From Halocynthiibacter styelae (lineage in GTDB: Bacteria; Pseudomonadota; Alphaproteobacteria; Rhodobacterales; Rhodobacteraceae): a DNA stretch of 64,000 bases. The stretch covers positions 62,001 to 126,000 of the forward strand of contig NZ_JADCKQ010000012.1 in the NCBI RefSeq assembly GCF_016123485.1. Reading direction: 5' to 3'. The first letter of the stretch is position 1. Each line of letters begins with the position of its first letter. Both the position numbers and the translations under genes were made by a program. Below the pieces are notes generated by a model. The model searched no databases, was not told where the DNA came from, and worked only from the letters and a program-made list of their open reading frames with translations. Positions 44,973 through 55,288 of this stretch are shown here, piece after piece.

Positions 44973-46006
44973 TTAATGTCCTCTGCGCCCGTCAGGGCTT
45001 TTGCAAAATCTTCAGGGTCAAAAGCGTCCAGATCATCGATTTGTTCACCCACGCCAATCGCATGGATCGGCAAACCAAATTTATCAGCCAGCGCCACAAG
45101 CACACCGCCCCGCGCGGTGCCATCCAGTTTCGTCATCACAAGGCCGGACACATCCGCAAGTTTCTGGAAGGTTTCAACCTGGTTCAGGGCGTTTTGCCCG
45201 GTGGTCGCATCAAGAACCAGCAGGGTGTTATGCGGGGCCGTTTCGTCTTTTTTGCGGATGACACGCACGATTTTCGCAAGCTCTTCCATCAGATCCTGAC
45301 GGTTCTGAAGACGCCCGGCGGTGTCGATCAGCAGAAGATCTGCCCCATCCGCTTCGGCCTTGACCATCGCGTCAAAAGCAAGGCTTGCCGGGTCAGAACC
45401 TTCAGGTGCGGTCAGCACAGGCACACCGGCCCGTTCGCCCCAGACCTGAAGCTGTTCCACGGCTGCGGCGCGGAACGTGTCGCCTGCGGCAATCACCACG
45501 GATTTCCCGGCGGCGCGGAACTGGCTGGCCAGCTTGCCAATGGTGGTGGTTTTGCCGGCACCGTTCACGCCAACGACCAGAACAACCTGGGGTTTCTTCG
45601 CATAAAGCGGCATCGGACGGGCCACAGGTTCCATAATCCGGGCCACTTCCTGGGCCAGCAGATCCTTGATTTCCTGCGTGGACAGTTTCTTGCCGAACCG
45701 CCCTTCCGCCATATTGGCCGTCACCCGCAGGGCAGTATCAACGCCCATGTCAGCGGAAATCAGCAGCTCTTCGAGCTGCTCCAGCATCTCGTCATCAAGT
45801 TCCCGTTTCACGGCCCCGGGCCCGGCACCCCCCAGCACGCGCGAGATCAACCCGGGGCTGGCGTCGGCCTTTGGCAGCTCTGCTTTCGGCGCTTCTGCAG
45901 CCGGTGCGGCACCCTCTGCCGTTTCCTCAACAATCGCATCCAGCCCGTCACTCAGCTTGTCAGAGCTGCGGGTCAGGCGGTTTTTGAGTTTTTTAAAGAA
46001 AGACAT
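44969..46006 (-). CDS. ftsY: Signal recognition particle receptor FtsY
   Basis: A 345-residue SRP GTPase that docks SRP-ribosome complexes at the inner membrane. After a short N-terminal basic/acidic A region comes the N domain and then the G domain: GVNGAGKTTTIGKLASQF (P-loop), DTAGRLQNRQDLMEEL (G3), TKLDGTARGGVL (G4). The short A region is normal in alphaproteobacteria. Confidence 0.96.
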   Translation of the reverse strand: MSFFKKLKNRLTRSSDKLSDGLDAIVEETAEGAAPAAEAPKAELPKADASPGLISRVLGGAGPGAVKRELDDEMLEQLEELLISADMGVDTALRVTANMAEGRFGKKLSTQEIKDLLAQEVARIMEPVARPMPLYAKKPQVVLVVGVNGAGKTTTIGKLASQFRAAGKSVVIAAGDTFRAAAVEQLQVWGERAGVPVLTAPEGSDPASLAFDAMVKAEADGADLLLIDTAGRLQNRQDLMEELAKIVRVIRKKDETAPHNTLLVLDATTGQNALNQVETFQKLADVSGLVMTKLDGTARGGVLVALADKFGLPIHAIGVGEQIDDLDAFDPEDFAKALTGAEDIK

Positions 46007-46093
46007 GGTGGCTCCCGGAATGCTCTTAAGTCTGAGTTAAGGCAGAGCGGGCGCAGATGGAAGGGGGGCTGCGAAATTTAGATACCACAGGCG

Positions 46094-46753
46094 TCAGAGA
46101 TTAACCGGATAGGCCAGCAAAAACCCCGCCTGCGCCAGCCAGTATGTGGACCAGACCGCAAAAGGCGTGATGCGCCGCAATGGGTGGTCTTCGCGCAGCA
46201 GGAACATTTCAGAGGCCAGAATGCTGTCAGACACCATAAACAGGAACGCCGCTACAACCACACCCAGGTAACCGCCAGGCATCATCAGAGCAGCAACACC
46301 CATAGACAGGATAATCGGCACATAGATGCAGACCGCGATGCGCAGATCCCCGGCTTTCCGGTACAGCGCGGACATCATGAAAAGACCAAACAGCACCAGC
46401 CCGGCAACAATGAAAAGATCCGCCTGCGAAAGCCGGTGCAGCCCTGCCCCGCTGGTTGTCAGAAACAACGCGACATAGGCGATATGGGCCGATGCAAACG
46501 CCGCAACGCCCACAAGAAACTGCCCCTCGCTGTCACGCGACAACAGGTAATCCCCGACAGCCGAAAGACCCAGCGCAAGGATCAGCAGATCTTCTGCCCC
46601 GCCAAGATATCCGGCCACTGCCAACAACAGGACAGACAGGATTTTGACGATGCTTTTGGGCCAGCTTGCACCGCGATAGCAGTAGATAAAAAAATAAACC
46701 GCCGCCAGAAAGGCAGCGGTTAAAATCAAGATCATAACATCGGTGAAAAACAT
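46094..46753 (-). CDS. Lysoplasmalogenase (YhhN family)
   Basis: A 219-residue integral membrane protein with about eight helices. Family marks are KPLSI-like SIVKILSVLLLAVAGYLGG and the conserved ALGLSAVGDYLLSRD and MVSDSILASEMFL segments, with Asp/Ser residues in the membrane. YhhN proteins hydrolyse the vinyl-ether bond of lysoplasmalogens or act on related lysolipids. Start at ATG 46753, preceded by ggaaaggga; an ATG eight codons up is less well placed. It follows the formate-dehydrogenase-like gene by about 34 bases. Confidence 0.8.
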   Translation of the reverse strand: MFFTDVMILILTAAFLAAVYFFIYCYRGASWPKSIVKILSVLLLAVAGYLGGAEDLLILALGLSAVGDYLLSRDSEGQFLVGVAAFASAHIAYVALFLTTSGAGLHRLSQADLFIVAGLVLFGLFMMSALYRKAGDLRIAVCIYVPIILSMGVAALMMPGGYLGVVVAAFLFMVSDSILASEMFLLREDHPLRRITPFAVWSTYWLAQAGFLLAYPVNL

Positions 46754-46787
46754 GGCGTCCCTTTCCGGCAACGCCATATGCCCGGCG

Positions 46788-48467
46788 TCAGATTTCGTCT
46801 GCGAAATGCTTCATGGTCAGACGGATCGGGTTTGGTGCGGCCTGGCCCAGACCACAGATGGATGCATCACCCATAGCCGTCGCCAGTTCCTCCAGCAGAC
46901 CCTGATCCCATTTATCCGCCTGCATCAGCTTCACAGCTTTTTCGCAACCTACACGGCACGGCGTACACTGGCCACAGCTTTCATCTTCAAAGAAGCGCAG
47001 CATGTTCAGGGCTGCTTCTTTCGCGCTGTCCTTGTCAGACAGAACAACCACAGCAGCAGACCCGATGAAAGTGCCAAGCGGCTGAAGCGTGTCAAAGTCA
47101 AGCGGCACATCGTTGATATGCGCAGGCAACAGACCAGAGGACGGGCCACCCGGCTGATAGGCCTTAAACGCATGACCATCCAGCATTCCGCCACAGGCCT
47201 CGATGATGTCCGTAATGGTAGATCCGGCAGGCAACAGATGCACGCCCGGGTTCTTCACGCGACCAGACACAGAATAGCTGCGCAGACCTTTGCGACCGTT
47301 TTTCTCAACAGAGTTCAGAACTTGCGCGCCTTCACGGCAGATACGTGCCACCCACAACAGGGTTTCGACGTTATGCACAAGCGTTGGTTTGTTGAAAATC
47401 CCGACCTGGGCCACAAAAGGCGGACGGTGACGAGGTTCGCCACGTTTGCCTTCGATGGATTCGATCATCGCGCTTTCTTCACCGCAGATATATGCGCCCG
47501 CGCCACGGCGCAGTTCGATATATCCAGCTTCAACCATGCCCGCATCTTCAAGCGCTTTGATCTCACGACGCAGGATTTCCAGAACCGCAGGATATTCGTC
47601 GCGCATATAGATAAAGCAACGTTCCGCTTCCACAGCCCAGGCCGCGATCAGCATGCCTTCCAGCATCAGATGCGGAGTGCGTTCCAGATAGTAACGGTCT
47701 TTGAATGTGCCTGGCTCGCCCTCATCGCCGTTGACGGCAAGGTAACGTGTGCCAACATTTGCGCGCACAAAGCCCCATTTCATACCAGATGGGAAACCCG
47801 CGCCGCCAAGACCACGCAGGCCGGCTTCTTTCAGGTTGGCCTGAACCGCTTCCCAGTCGCCATTCGCGCGCAGGGATTTCAGCTCGCCATAACCGCCCTC
47901 AGCCTCATAGGCAGACAGGGTTTCGTAATCCGGGATATGCGCGTGGGTGTCCCCCGCTGCAATCGCCTTGTTCACCAGTTCAGGTGTCGCATGATCGATG
48001 TGGTTGTGGCCGATTTCCAGCACAGGTGCTGTGTCACAACGGCCCATGCAAGGCGCGCGCACAACGCGGATTTCGGACGCATCCAGACCGTCTTCCAACG
48101 TTTTTTGCAGCGCCTCAGAACCCGCCAGTTCGCAAGACAGGCTGTCACAAACACGAATGGTCAGCGCCGGTGGCACCGCTTCGCCTTCGCGCACCACGTC
48201 GAAATGGGCGTAGAAGCTGGCGACTTCATAGATTTCCGCCTGACCTGTGCGCAGCTCATCCGCCAAAGCGCGGATATGTGCCGCAGAAATATGGCCGAAT
48301 TTATCTTGAATCAGATGAAGATATTCGATCAGAAGATCACGGCGATGCGGCGCAGCGCCAATCAGTTCCAGAACTTCACTGTGTGCCTGATCGTCAAGTT
48401 GACGGCCTTTGGGTGTGTGACGGCCTTTGCCCTTGCCTGATTTCCAGACCCCTGCTCTGTTATCCAC
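46788..48467 (-). CDS. NAD-dependent formate dehydrogenase beta subunit (NuoE-NuoF fusion), orphan
   Basis: A 559-residue fusion. Residues about 25-165 are a NuoE-like thioredoxin [2Fe-2S] domain (VCDSLSC, CxxxxC; APCMGRC, CxxxC). Residues about 180-555 are NuoF-like with NAD(H)/FMN sites ([37 protein letters not shown]) and [4Fe-4S] ligands ([12 protein letters not shown] plus ASICGLGQ). The N-terminal stretch KGRQLDDQAHSEVLELIG and RRDLLIEYLHLIQDKFG closely recalls the beta subunit of the tungsten/molybdenum formate dehydrogenase of Methylobacterium (from memory). The catalytic alpha subunit, normally adjacent, is absent: downstream is the lysoplasmalogenase gene, upstream the divergent alkB. 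It may pair with a subunit encoded elsewhere. Confidence 0.8.
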   Translation of the reverse strand: MDNRAGVWKSGKGKGRHTPKGRQLDDQAHSEVLELIGAAPHRRDLLIEYLHLIQDKFGHISAAHIRALADELRTGQAEIYEVASFYAHFDVVREGEAVPPALTIRVCDSLSCELAGSEALQKTLEDGLDASEIRVVRAPCMGRCDTAPVLEIGHNHIDHATPELVNKAIAAGDTHAHIPDYETLSAYEAEGGYGELKSLRANGDWEAVQANLKEAGLRGLGGAGFPSGMKWGFVRANVGTRYLAVNGDEGEPGTFKDRYYLERTPHLMLEGMLIAAWAVEAERCFIYMRDEYPAVLEILRREIKALEDAGMVEAGYIELRRGAGAYICGEESAMIESIEGKRGEPRHRPPFVAQVGIFNKPTLVHNVETLLWVARICREGAQVLNSVEKNGRKGLRSYSVSGRVKNPGVHLLPAGSTITDIIEACGGMLDGHAFKAYQPGGPSSGLLPAHINDVPLDFDTLQPLGTFIGSAAVVVLSDKDSAKEAALNMLRFFEDESCGQCTPCRVGCEKAVKLMQADKWDQGLLEELATAMGDASICGLGQAAPNPIRLTMKHFADEI

Positions 48468-48641
48468 GCCTCAACCTCCGTCGCTTGGCCGGAGAATCCG
48501 GCACCTGGCTATGTATTCGCGCGAATTTAACCCGCGCTCTGGGAATTGCCATTCAAAAAAGCGACAGTTTGGTGGCCAGAGGCGCAGTTTACGACGTTTT
48601 TCCCTCTGGCTTTGTCGTCGTGCGCCGGATAGCAATCTTAC

Positions 48642-49736
48642 ATGTTGTTCATTGAGTTTTCCCGCCGCTTCCCCATTGCCACCTATGGCCTGGTGATTTC
48701 TGTGCCTGTTGTTCTGTTGGTGATCGCCATGATATTTGGCGGCCTCTGGGCGTTGCTCGCGTTCCTTTCCGTCGCTTTATTAACGGCCGTGATGGATGAA
48801 ATCCTGCCAACAGATCTGGCGACTTCAGATTCGCCGGAGGCGCTGATCGCCGCAGACCGACTTTCTGCCGCTCTGGCCGGTGTACATTTTTTCTTGCTGC
48901 TCCTCGGGGTGCGGGCCTTGTCCATGAACCAGGATATGGGGTTCTGGGCAACGTTGTTTCTGTTTTCCGCCCTTGGCCATTTCTTTGGTCAGGTCAGCAA
49001 TTCAAATGCGCATGAACTGATCCACAGATCGGATAAGCTTTTGTTTAACCTTGGAAAGTGGGTCTATATTTCACTGCTGTTCGGGCATCACACATCCGCA
49101 CATGTGCTGGTTCACCACCGCTTTGTTGCCACCCCGAAAGATCCGAATTCAGCGCATATGGGTGAAAGCTTCTGGCAGTTCTTCCCACGTGCCTGGAAAG
49201 GGGCTTTTCTTGCGGGCCTGAAGGCTGAAAGTGCGAGACTGCGTCACCGTGATGGCAAGGTAAATCCCCTCATTCACCCCTACACCCAATATCTGGGTGG
49301 CGCGGTTCTGATGCTGTTTCTGGCGTTTCTCATCGGAGGGCTGAAAGCTGTGTTCGTGCTGCTGGCCCTGTCGGCTTTTGCGCAGATGCAGTTGATGCTG
49401 TCGGATTATGTGCAGCACTATGGCTTGCAACGCGCGCCCATGGAAAATGGCAGGTATGAACCCTGCGGCCCGATGCACAGCTGGAACAGTCCGCATTTTT
49501 ATTCGTCCCGTCTGATGCTGAACGCCCCCCGTCATTCAGATCACCACAAGAACCCGATGCGCCCCTGGCCGTCTCTGGAAATCACACCCGGGGAAATGCC
49601 GGTTCTGCCGCGTTCTCTGCCCACGATGGCAACCCTCGCCCTTTTTCCACGCCGCTGGTTTAAAGTCATGGACCACCGGGTTGCCGCCCTGTCATCCGGA
49701 CACGAAACCGGACAGTCCTGGAGCCATAAGACATGA
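48642..49736 (+). CDS. alkB: Alkane 1-monooxygenase (AlkB family)
   Basis: A 364-residue integral-membrane non-heme diiron oxygenase that hydroxylates terminal carbons of alkanes. Six or so helices and three histidine boxes are visible: HELIH (124-128), HHTSAHVLVHHR (149-160), and NAPRHSDHHKNP near residue 300. The VATPKDPNSA segment after box 2 matches the AlkB pattern VATPEDPAS. It needs rubredoxin or ferredoxin as electron donor; the ferredoxin at 54042 is not linked to it. Divergent from the formate dehydrogenase beta gene; coupled to the following gene by ATGA. Confidence 0.9.
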   Translation: MLFIEFSRRFPIATYGLVISVPVVLLVIAMIFGGLWALLAFLSVALLTAVMDEILPTDLATSDSPEALIAADRLSAALAGVHFFLLLLGVRALSMNQDMGFWATLFLFSALGHFFGQVSNSNAHELIHRSDKLLFNLGKWVYISLLFGHHTSAHVLVHHRFVATPKDPNSAHMGESFWQFFPRAWKGAFLAGLKAESARLRHRDGKVNPLIHPYTQYLGGAVLMLFLAFLIGGLKAVFVLLALSAFAQMQLMLSDYVQHYGLQRAPMENGRYEPCGPMHSWNSPHFYSSRLMLNAPRHSDHHKNPMRPWPSLEITPGEMPVLPRSLPTMATLALFPRRWFKVMDHRVAALSSGHETGQSWSHKT

Positions 49737-50128
49737 AATTGATTTCTGCTGTCAGCCTGTTTCTTCTGTCCACCCTGCCGGGCATGGCAAGTGAACCGCT
49801 GGGTCAAAAGGGCTTTCATGAGCTTACCAAAGGGCGCACATTTACCTTCAGTCTGAATGGCGAATTTTACGGGGCGGAAACCTATTTGTCCGGCAATCGC
49901 GTGATCTGGCAACGTCAATCGGGCGAATGCCTGCCCGGTCACTGGTATGCGCAGGGAAAACACATCTGTTTCATATATGAAAATCAGCCGGATCCGGTGT
50001 GCTGGGAAGTTTATGCCGAAGAAAACGGTCTGCGTGTGGTGTCAACATCAGGCACGGCAACCGAACTTGAAGAACTCAGCCGCGATGCAGCGCCCCTGGC
50101 CTGCCATCAGGAATATCTTGGCAGTTAG
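49733..50128 (+). CDS. Small exported protein coupled to alkB
   Basis: A 131-residue protein with a signal peptide (MKLISAVSLFLLSTLPGMAS). The mature part has four cysteines (ECLPGHW, HICFIY, PVCWEVY, LACHQEY) in a pattern suggesting two disulfides. I recognise no family with certainty. It starts in the alkB stop codon (ATGA), so both are made from one transcript; a role in handling alkanes at the surface is possible but not shown. Confidence 0.75.
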   Translation: MKLISAVSLFLLSTLPGMASEPLGQKGFHELTKGRTFTFSLNGEFYGAETYLSGNRVIWQRQSGECLPGHWYAQGKHICFIYENQPDPVCWEVYAEENGLRVVSTSGTATELEELSRDAAPLACHQEYLGS

Positions 50129-50140
50129 CCCTGCTATGCC

Positions 50141-51733
50141 TCAGAACAGGCTGCCCTGACCGCCATCCTCTTCACCACCGCCACGGATGATCTTAGGTTT
50201 GCGCCCTGCCGGTTGCGCAGTTGGTGCACCTGCCTGCCCGGTCACCAAAACCCCATCTGCGAACTCAATCTCAAGCGCTGCGGCCTGTTCGGCGGTCGCT
50301 TTACTGGTCACAAGATCCCCGTCCCCGCGCACAACGGCATAGCCACGCGCCAGCGTCGCTTTATAACCCAGCGTCTGGCGCAAACGATCCAGCGCTTCCA
50401 GTTTTTGCAGGCGATCCTGTTGCTGGCGTGTGGCCCGATCAGAAAGGCGCTGAAACAGGCCCTCTGCACTGCGAGACGCCTCGCGGACATGGCGCACTAC
50501 TATCTCAGAGCGGAGCCGGTTTGATTGCTTGGAGAAGTCTTCTTTCTTCCGAGAAGCATAACGACCAGGAGCCGACGCAAGGCGTTCTGCCAACTTTTCC
50601 AGATCGGCTCGACGTTGGGTAATTCCCCCCTGCAGAGAGGCAACCCTAATTGCACCGGCGTGCTCCTGAAATCTTGCACGCTTCCTGGACACCTCGGTTC
50701 GCAATGCCAAATCCAGTTGTGAAGACCATCTGTCAAGTCGTTGTTGCGCTGTATTCACAAAGTTTTGGGGATCTGAAAGGCCACGGGAAATATCCCTCAG
50801 TCGTTCTCCACGCCGCGACAGACCTTGTGTCAAAGCTCTTGTTAACCGTGCTTCTTGCTCCGAAGTCCAGGCCAGAAGCTCCGCCCGCACCGGCACCGCA
50901 TGTTCTGCCGCTGCCGTGGGCGTAGGCGCGCGCAGGTCTGATACGAAATCAATCAGGGTTGTGTCGGTCTCATGACCTACCGCCGAAATCAGCGGAATGT
51001 CTGATGCCGCCGCCGCACGGGCGACAACTTCCTCGTTAAATCCCCAGAGATCCTCAACCGAGCCACCCCCACGGGCGATAATCAGCAAATCAGGCCGTGG
51101 CAAAGCACCGCCGGGTGTCATCGCGTTGAACCCTTCTATCGCAGCCGCCACCTGAGGTGCACAGGCATCGCCCTGCACCGCCACCGGCCAGACCAGAACC
51201 TTGCGTGGAAAACGATCAGACAGGCGATGCAGAATATCGCGGATAACTGCGCCTGTGGGCGAGGTCACAACGCCGATGATTTCCGGCAGAAAAGGAATCG
51301 GCTGCTTACGTTCCGGCGCGAACAGGCCTTCCGCTGCCAGGGCTTTCTTGCGCTTTTCCAGCAGGGCCATCAGCGCGCCTTCGCCGGCGATTTCCACCGC
51401 ATCCACTGTCAGCTGATATTTCGACTGCGAACCAAAGGTCGTCAGTTTGCCCGTGGCGATGACTTCCATCCCCTCTTCGGGCATTACCGCAAGCTTGGAA
51501 ACCTGCCCCTTCCAGCTGACCGCATTGATCAGCGCGCGATCATCCTTAATGTCGAAGTACATGTGGCCTGAACGTGCAAGCGTCACACGGCCAACCTCAC
51601 CGCGCACACGCACACGGCCAAAAGCACCCTCAATGGTCTTTTTGACCGCGCCTGCAATCTCGGAAACGGAAAATTCCGGTGCATTGCCACTGGTCTGCTT
51701 TTCAGGTGTCGGGTCTTCAAAAAGGTCGGACAT
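50141..51733 (-). CDS. xseA: Exodeoxyribonuclease VII large subunit
   Basis: A 530-residue protein with an N-terminal OB fold (FGRVRVRGEVGRVTLARSGHMYFDIKDD, core GHMYFDIKD), the catalytic domain (VVTSPTGAVIRDILHR; IIARGGGSVEDLWGFNEE; SAVGHETDTTLIDFVSDLRAPTP), and a long coiled-coil tail. With XseB it degrades single-stranded DNA. The ATG at 51733 (MSDLFEDP) fits homologues; the frame extends 39 codons up across purD's leader. Divergent from purD, 78 bases apart. Confidence 0.93.
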   Translation of the reverse strand: MSDLFEDPTPEKQTSGNAPEFSVSEIAGAVKKTIEGAFGRVRVRGEVGRVTLARSGHMYFDIKDDRALINAVSWKGQVSKLAVMPEEGMEVIATGKLTTFGSQSKYQLTVDAVEIAGEGALMALLEKRKKALAAEGLFAPERKQPIPFLPEIIGVVTSPTGAVIRDILHRLSDRFPRKVLVWPVAVQGDACAPQVAAAIEGFNAMTPGGALPRPDLLIIARGGGSVEDLWGFNEEVVARAAAASDIPLISAVGHETDTTLIDFVSDLRAPTPTAAAEHAVPVRAELLAWTSEQEARLTRALTQGLSRRGERLRDISRGLSDPQNFVNTAQQRLDRWSSQLDLALRTEVSRKRARFQEHAGAIRVASLQGGITQRRADLEKLAERLASAPGRYASRKKEDFSKQSNRLRSEIVVRHVREASRSAEGLFQRLSDRATRQQQDRLQKLEALDRLRQTLGYKATLARGYAVVRGDGDLVTSKATAEQAAALEIEFADGVLVTGQAGAPTAQPAGRKPKIIRGGGEEDGGQGSLF

Positions 51734-51811
51734 ATCGCGCCATACTTGTTTTGTCTTGCCGCGCACCATAGAACGCAAATCAACGAAACCCAAGACCACA
51801 GGTGGTGCCTT

Positions 51812-53074
51812 ATGAATATCCTGATCCTCGGCAGCGGCGGGCGTGAACATGCGCTGGCATGGGCAGTGAAACAGAACCCGAAATGTGACCGGCTGATCTG
51901 CGCCCCAGGCAATGCCGGCATGGCGGTGATTGCGGAATGTGCGGCGTTTGACATCAATGATGGTGCTGCCGTTGTGGGGTTCTGTGAAGAAAATGCGATT
52001 GATTTTGTGGTGATCGGGCCGGAAGCACCGCTTGCCAATGGTGTGGCGGATCGTCTGCGCGCAGCAGGTGTGCTGTGTTTTGGTCCATCACAACAGGCGG
52101 CGCAGCTTGAGGCCTCCAAAGGGTTCACCAAGGAAATCTGTGATGCAGCCGGAGCACCAACCGCCGCGTGGAAACGCTTCACCGATGCGGAAAGCGCCAA
52201 AGAATATGTGCGCCAACAGGGCGCGCCGATTGTGGTGAAGGCCGATGGTCTTGCCGCGGGTAAAGGCGTTGTCGTTGCCATGGATGAGGCCGAAGCTTTC
52301 GCCGCACTTGATGATATGTTTGACGGAGCATTCGGTGATGCGGGCGCGGAAGTCGTGATTGAGGAATTCATGGATGGCGAGGAAGCCTCTTACTTCATCC
52401 TCTGTGACGGTGAAAACGCCCTGCCTGTTGGCACGGCCCAGGATCACAAACGCGCCTATGATGGCGATGAAGGCCCCAACACCGGCGGCATGGGCGCCTA
52501 TTCCCCTGCCCCTGTTCTGACCGATGACATTGCCGCCCGCGCCATGCGTGAAATCATTGAACCCACGCTGAAAGAAATGGCGAAACGCGGCATGCCTTAT
52601 CAGGGTGTACTGTATGCCGGGTTCATGATCAAAGACGGCCAGGCCCGGCTTGTGGAATATAACGCCCGCTTTGGTGACCCGGAATGTCAGTGCCTGATGA
52701 TGCGCCTTGGGGCGCAGGCGTTGGATCTGCTTTTGGCGGCGGCAGAAGGGCGGCTTGATCAGGCGCAGGTCAACTGGGCTGATGATGTGGCGATTACCGT
52801 TGTGATGGCGGCGAATGGCTATCCCGGCGCATATGAAAAAGGCACTGCGATCAACGGGCTGGATGCCCTGCCAGAAGACAGTATGAATATGGTCTTCCAT
52901 GCGGGAACATCTTTGCGCGAGAGGCAACTTGTCGCCACCGGCGGACGTGTTCTGAACGTAACCGCGCGCGGTGCAAATCTGGCAGAGGCACGCGACCGCG
53001 CCTATGCAATGATTGACCAGATTGAATGGCCAGAAGGGTTTAACCGTTCTGACATCGGCTGGCGCGCGCTTTAA
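51812..53074 (+). CDS. purD: Phosphoribosylamine--glycine ligase
   Basis: A 420-residue ATP-grasp enzyme that joins phosphoribosylamine and glycine in purine synthesis. It begins MNILILGSGGREHALAWAV, and shows the ATP-grasp loop VKADGLAAGKGVVVAMDEAEA (core GLAAGKGV), then HKRAYDGDEGPNTGGMGAY and EYNARFGDPECQ. The start at 51812 is set by homology and aggtgg upstream. Full length. Confidence 0.96.
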   Translation: MNILILGSGGREHALAWAVKQNPKCDRLICAPGNAGMAVIAECAAFDINDGAAVVGFCEENAIDFVVIGPEAPLANGVADRLRAAGVLCFGPSQQAAQLEASKGFTKEICDAAGAPTAAWKRFTDAESAKEYVRQQGAPIVVKADGLAAGKGVVVAMDEAEAFAALDDMFDGAFGDAGAEVVIEEFMDGEEASYFILCDGENALPVGTAQDHKRAYDGDEGPNTGGMGAYSPAPVLTDDIAARAMREIIEPTLKEMAKRGMPYQGVLYAGFMIKDGQARLVEYNARFGDPECQCLMMRLGAQALDLLLAAAEGRLDQAQVNWADDVAITVVMAANGYPGAYEKGTAINGLDALPEDSMNMVFHAGTSLRERQLVATGGRVLNVTARGANLAEARDRAYAMIDQIEWPEGFNRSDIGWRAL

Positions 53075-53084
53075 GCAAACCCAA

Positions 53085-53103
53085 GTGGGGGCGCTGCCCC
53101 CAC
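53085..53103 (+). terminator. G/C-rich hairpin after purD
   Basis: Arms gtgggggc/gcccccac around gct, ten bases after the purD stop; no T tract. One of the recurrent G/C palindromes in this window. The remaining gap to 53283 shows no gene. Confidence 0.5.
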
Positions 53104-53283
53104 ACCTGACAGAGAGCGCGAAGGACGCAACAGAATGGCAGGGAACACTTGTCACTCTGGTCTGGAATACTGCACGTCAGACCATCACAGTTGAAGATAA
53201 CTTCGCCGCTATCCCGGATTAACGCTTCCTCTGTCAGAGTTTTTACAGGAAATCGGCCAGAACTGAAGCTGTGCCTGGCATAC

Positions 53284-54039
53284 TCAGCGACAGTCCAGCA
53301 CATCATTTATGCTGCTTTGGCCGCTATATGGCTTGACGGCCGTAGACGTCAGATCTGCACCATCAAAACGTGTCGCCATAATATTTCGCCAGGCAGTATC
53401 AACTGTGATCAGTTCGGGTCCATTGCCGCAGTCCCGCAGGCCACCCTGAATGAACGCATCACCGATCCGGTGATTGGTCAGCCCGTCAATGTTTGCGATT
53501 TCCACAAGCTCAGATCCCTGTAATCGCCAGAGCCGCAGAGTTTTAGCTAGATGCGGCCGGTCGACATAGGCGATTTCAATTTGGCCGTCGCCATCCAGAT
53601 CCCCGGCGGCAACAGGGGCCAGCCAGCGGTTTTTGCGGCCAATGAACGGCGTGCGGGCTAACATTCCATCAAGCGTATAGATCGCAAGTGACGCGCCTTT
53701 TGTCACGCTGGTCAGAACAACAACAACTTCCGGGGTTCCATCACCAGTCACATCCCAGAGCCGGGGTTCAAGATCTTCAAAGACATGATCCGGCCATACA
53801 GAAAAACTGCGTCGGAACCGTTGTCCGTCCGTGTCTTCACTGTCGATCGCCAGAACAGTAAATTCAACGACATCCCCCAGAACCCCATGGGGATAGTCCG
53901 TCGTTTCTCCAAGAAAACGGGCGCCGGTGATCATCTCATCCGCAATCGCAGCCTGCGGCATCTGCCACAGGCACAGGGTCAGCAAAGCGCCGCGTATACT
54001 GTTGCGCCACAGGCGGGACATCGGACGCGGCGCCTGCAT
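53284..54039 (-). CDS. Exported FG-GAP/VCBS repeat protein
   Basis: A 251-residue protein with a signal peptide (cleavage near AAIA, about residue 33) and at least two FG-GAP-like calcium-binding blades: DVTGDGTPEVVVV (about 95-107) and AAGDLDGDGQIEIAYVD (about 144-160). These are beta-propeller blades, with a terminal cysteine at the end (DVLDCR). The role may be surface adhesion or sensing. Its start is two bases after the ferredoxin stop; an ATG six codons in is also possible. Confidence 0.75.
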   Translation of the reverse strand: MQAPRPMSRLWRNSIRGALLTLCLWQMPQAAIADEMITGARFLGETTDYPHGVLGDVVEFTVLAIDSEDTDGQRFRRSFSVWPDHVFEDLEPRLWDVTGDGTPEVVVVLTSVTKGASLAIYTLDGMLARTPFIGRKNRWLAPVAAGDLDGDGQIEIAYVDRPHLAKTLRLWRLQGSELVEIANIDGLTNHRIGDAFIQGGLRDCGNGPELITVDTAWRNIMATRFDGADLTSTAVKPYSGQSSINDVLDCR

Positions 54040-54041
54040 GA

Positions 54042-55216
<1,175 letters not shown>

Positions 55217-55239
55217 CACAGGCTTACACCCCGAATACA

Positions 55240-55270
55240 AAAAGCCCGCCAGTTATAGCGGGCTTTTCTT
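55240..55270. terminator. Bidirectional terminator between the lipoprotein gene and degP
   Basis: Perfect ten-base stem aaaagcccgc/gcgggctttt (55240-55249 with 55258-55267) with T residues on the right and A residues on the left, between convergent genes. Confidence 0.9.
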
Positions 55271-55288
55271 TTGTCATTTTTGCAAAGA

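Noticed and set aside
46743-48440. 565-codon open frame on the plus strand
   Set aside because: Antisense to the complete formate dehydrogenase beta subunit gene, whose motifs are unmistakable.
52088-53155. 355-codon open frame on the minus strand
   Set aside because: Antisense to purD.
53013-53222. 69-codon frame overlapping the end of purD
   Set aside because: It is out of frame with purD, crosses the purD hairpin and has no ribosome-binding site.
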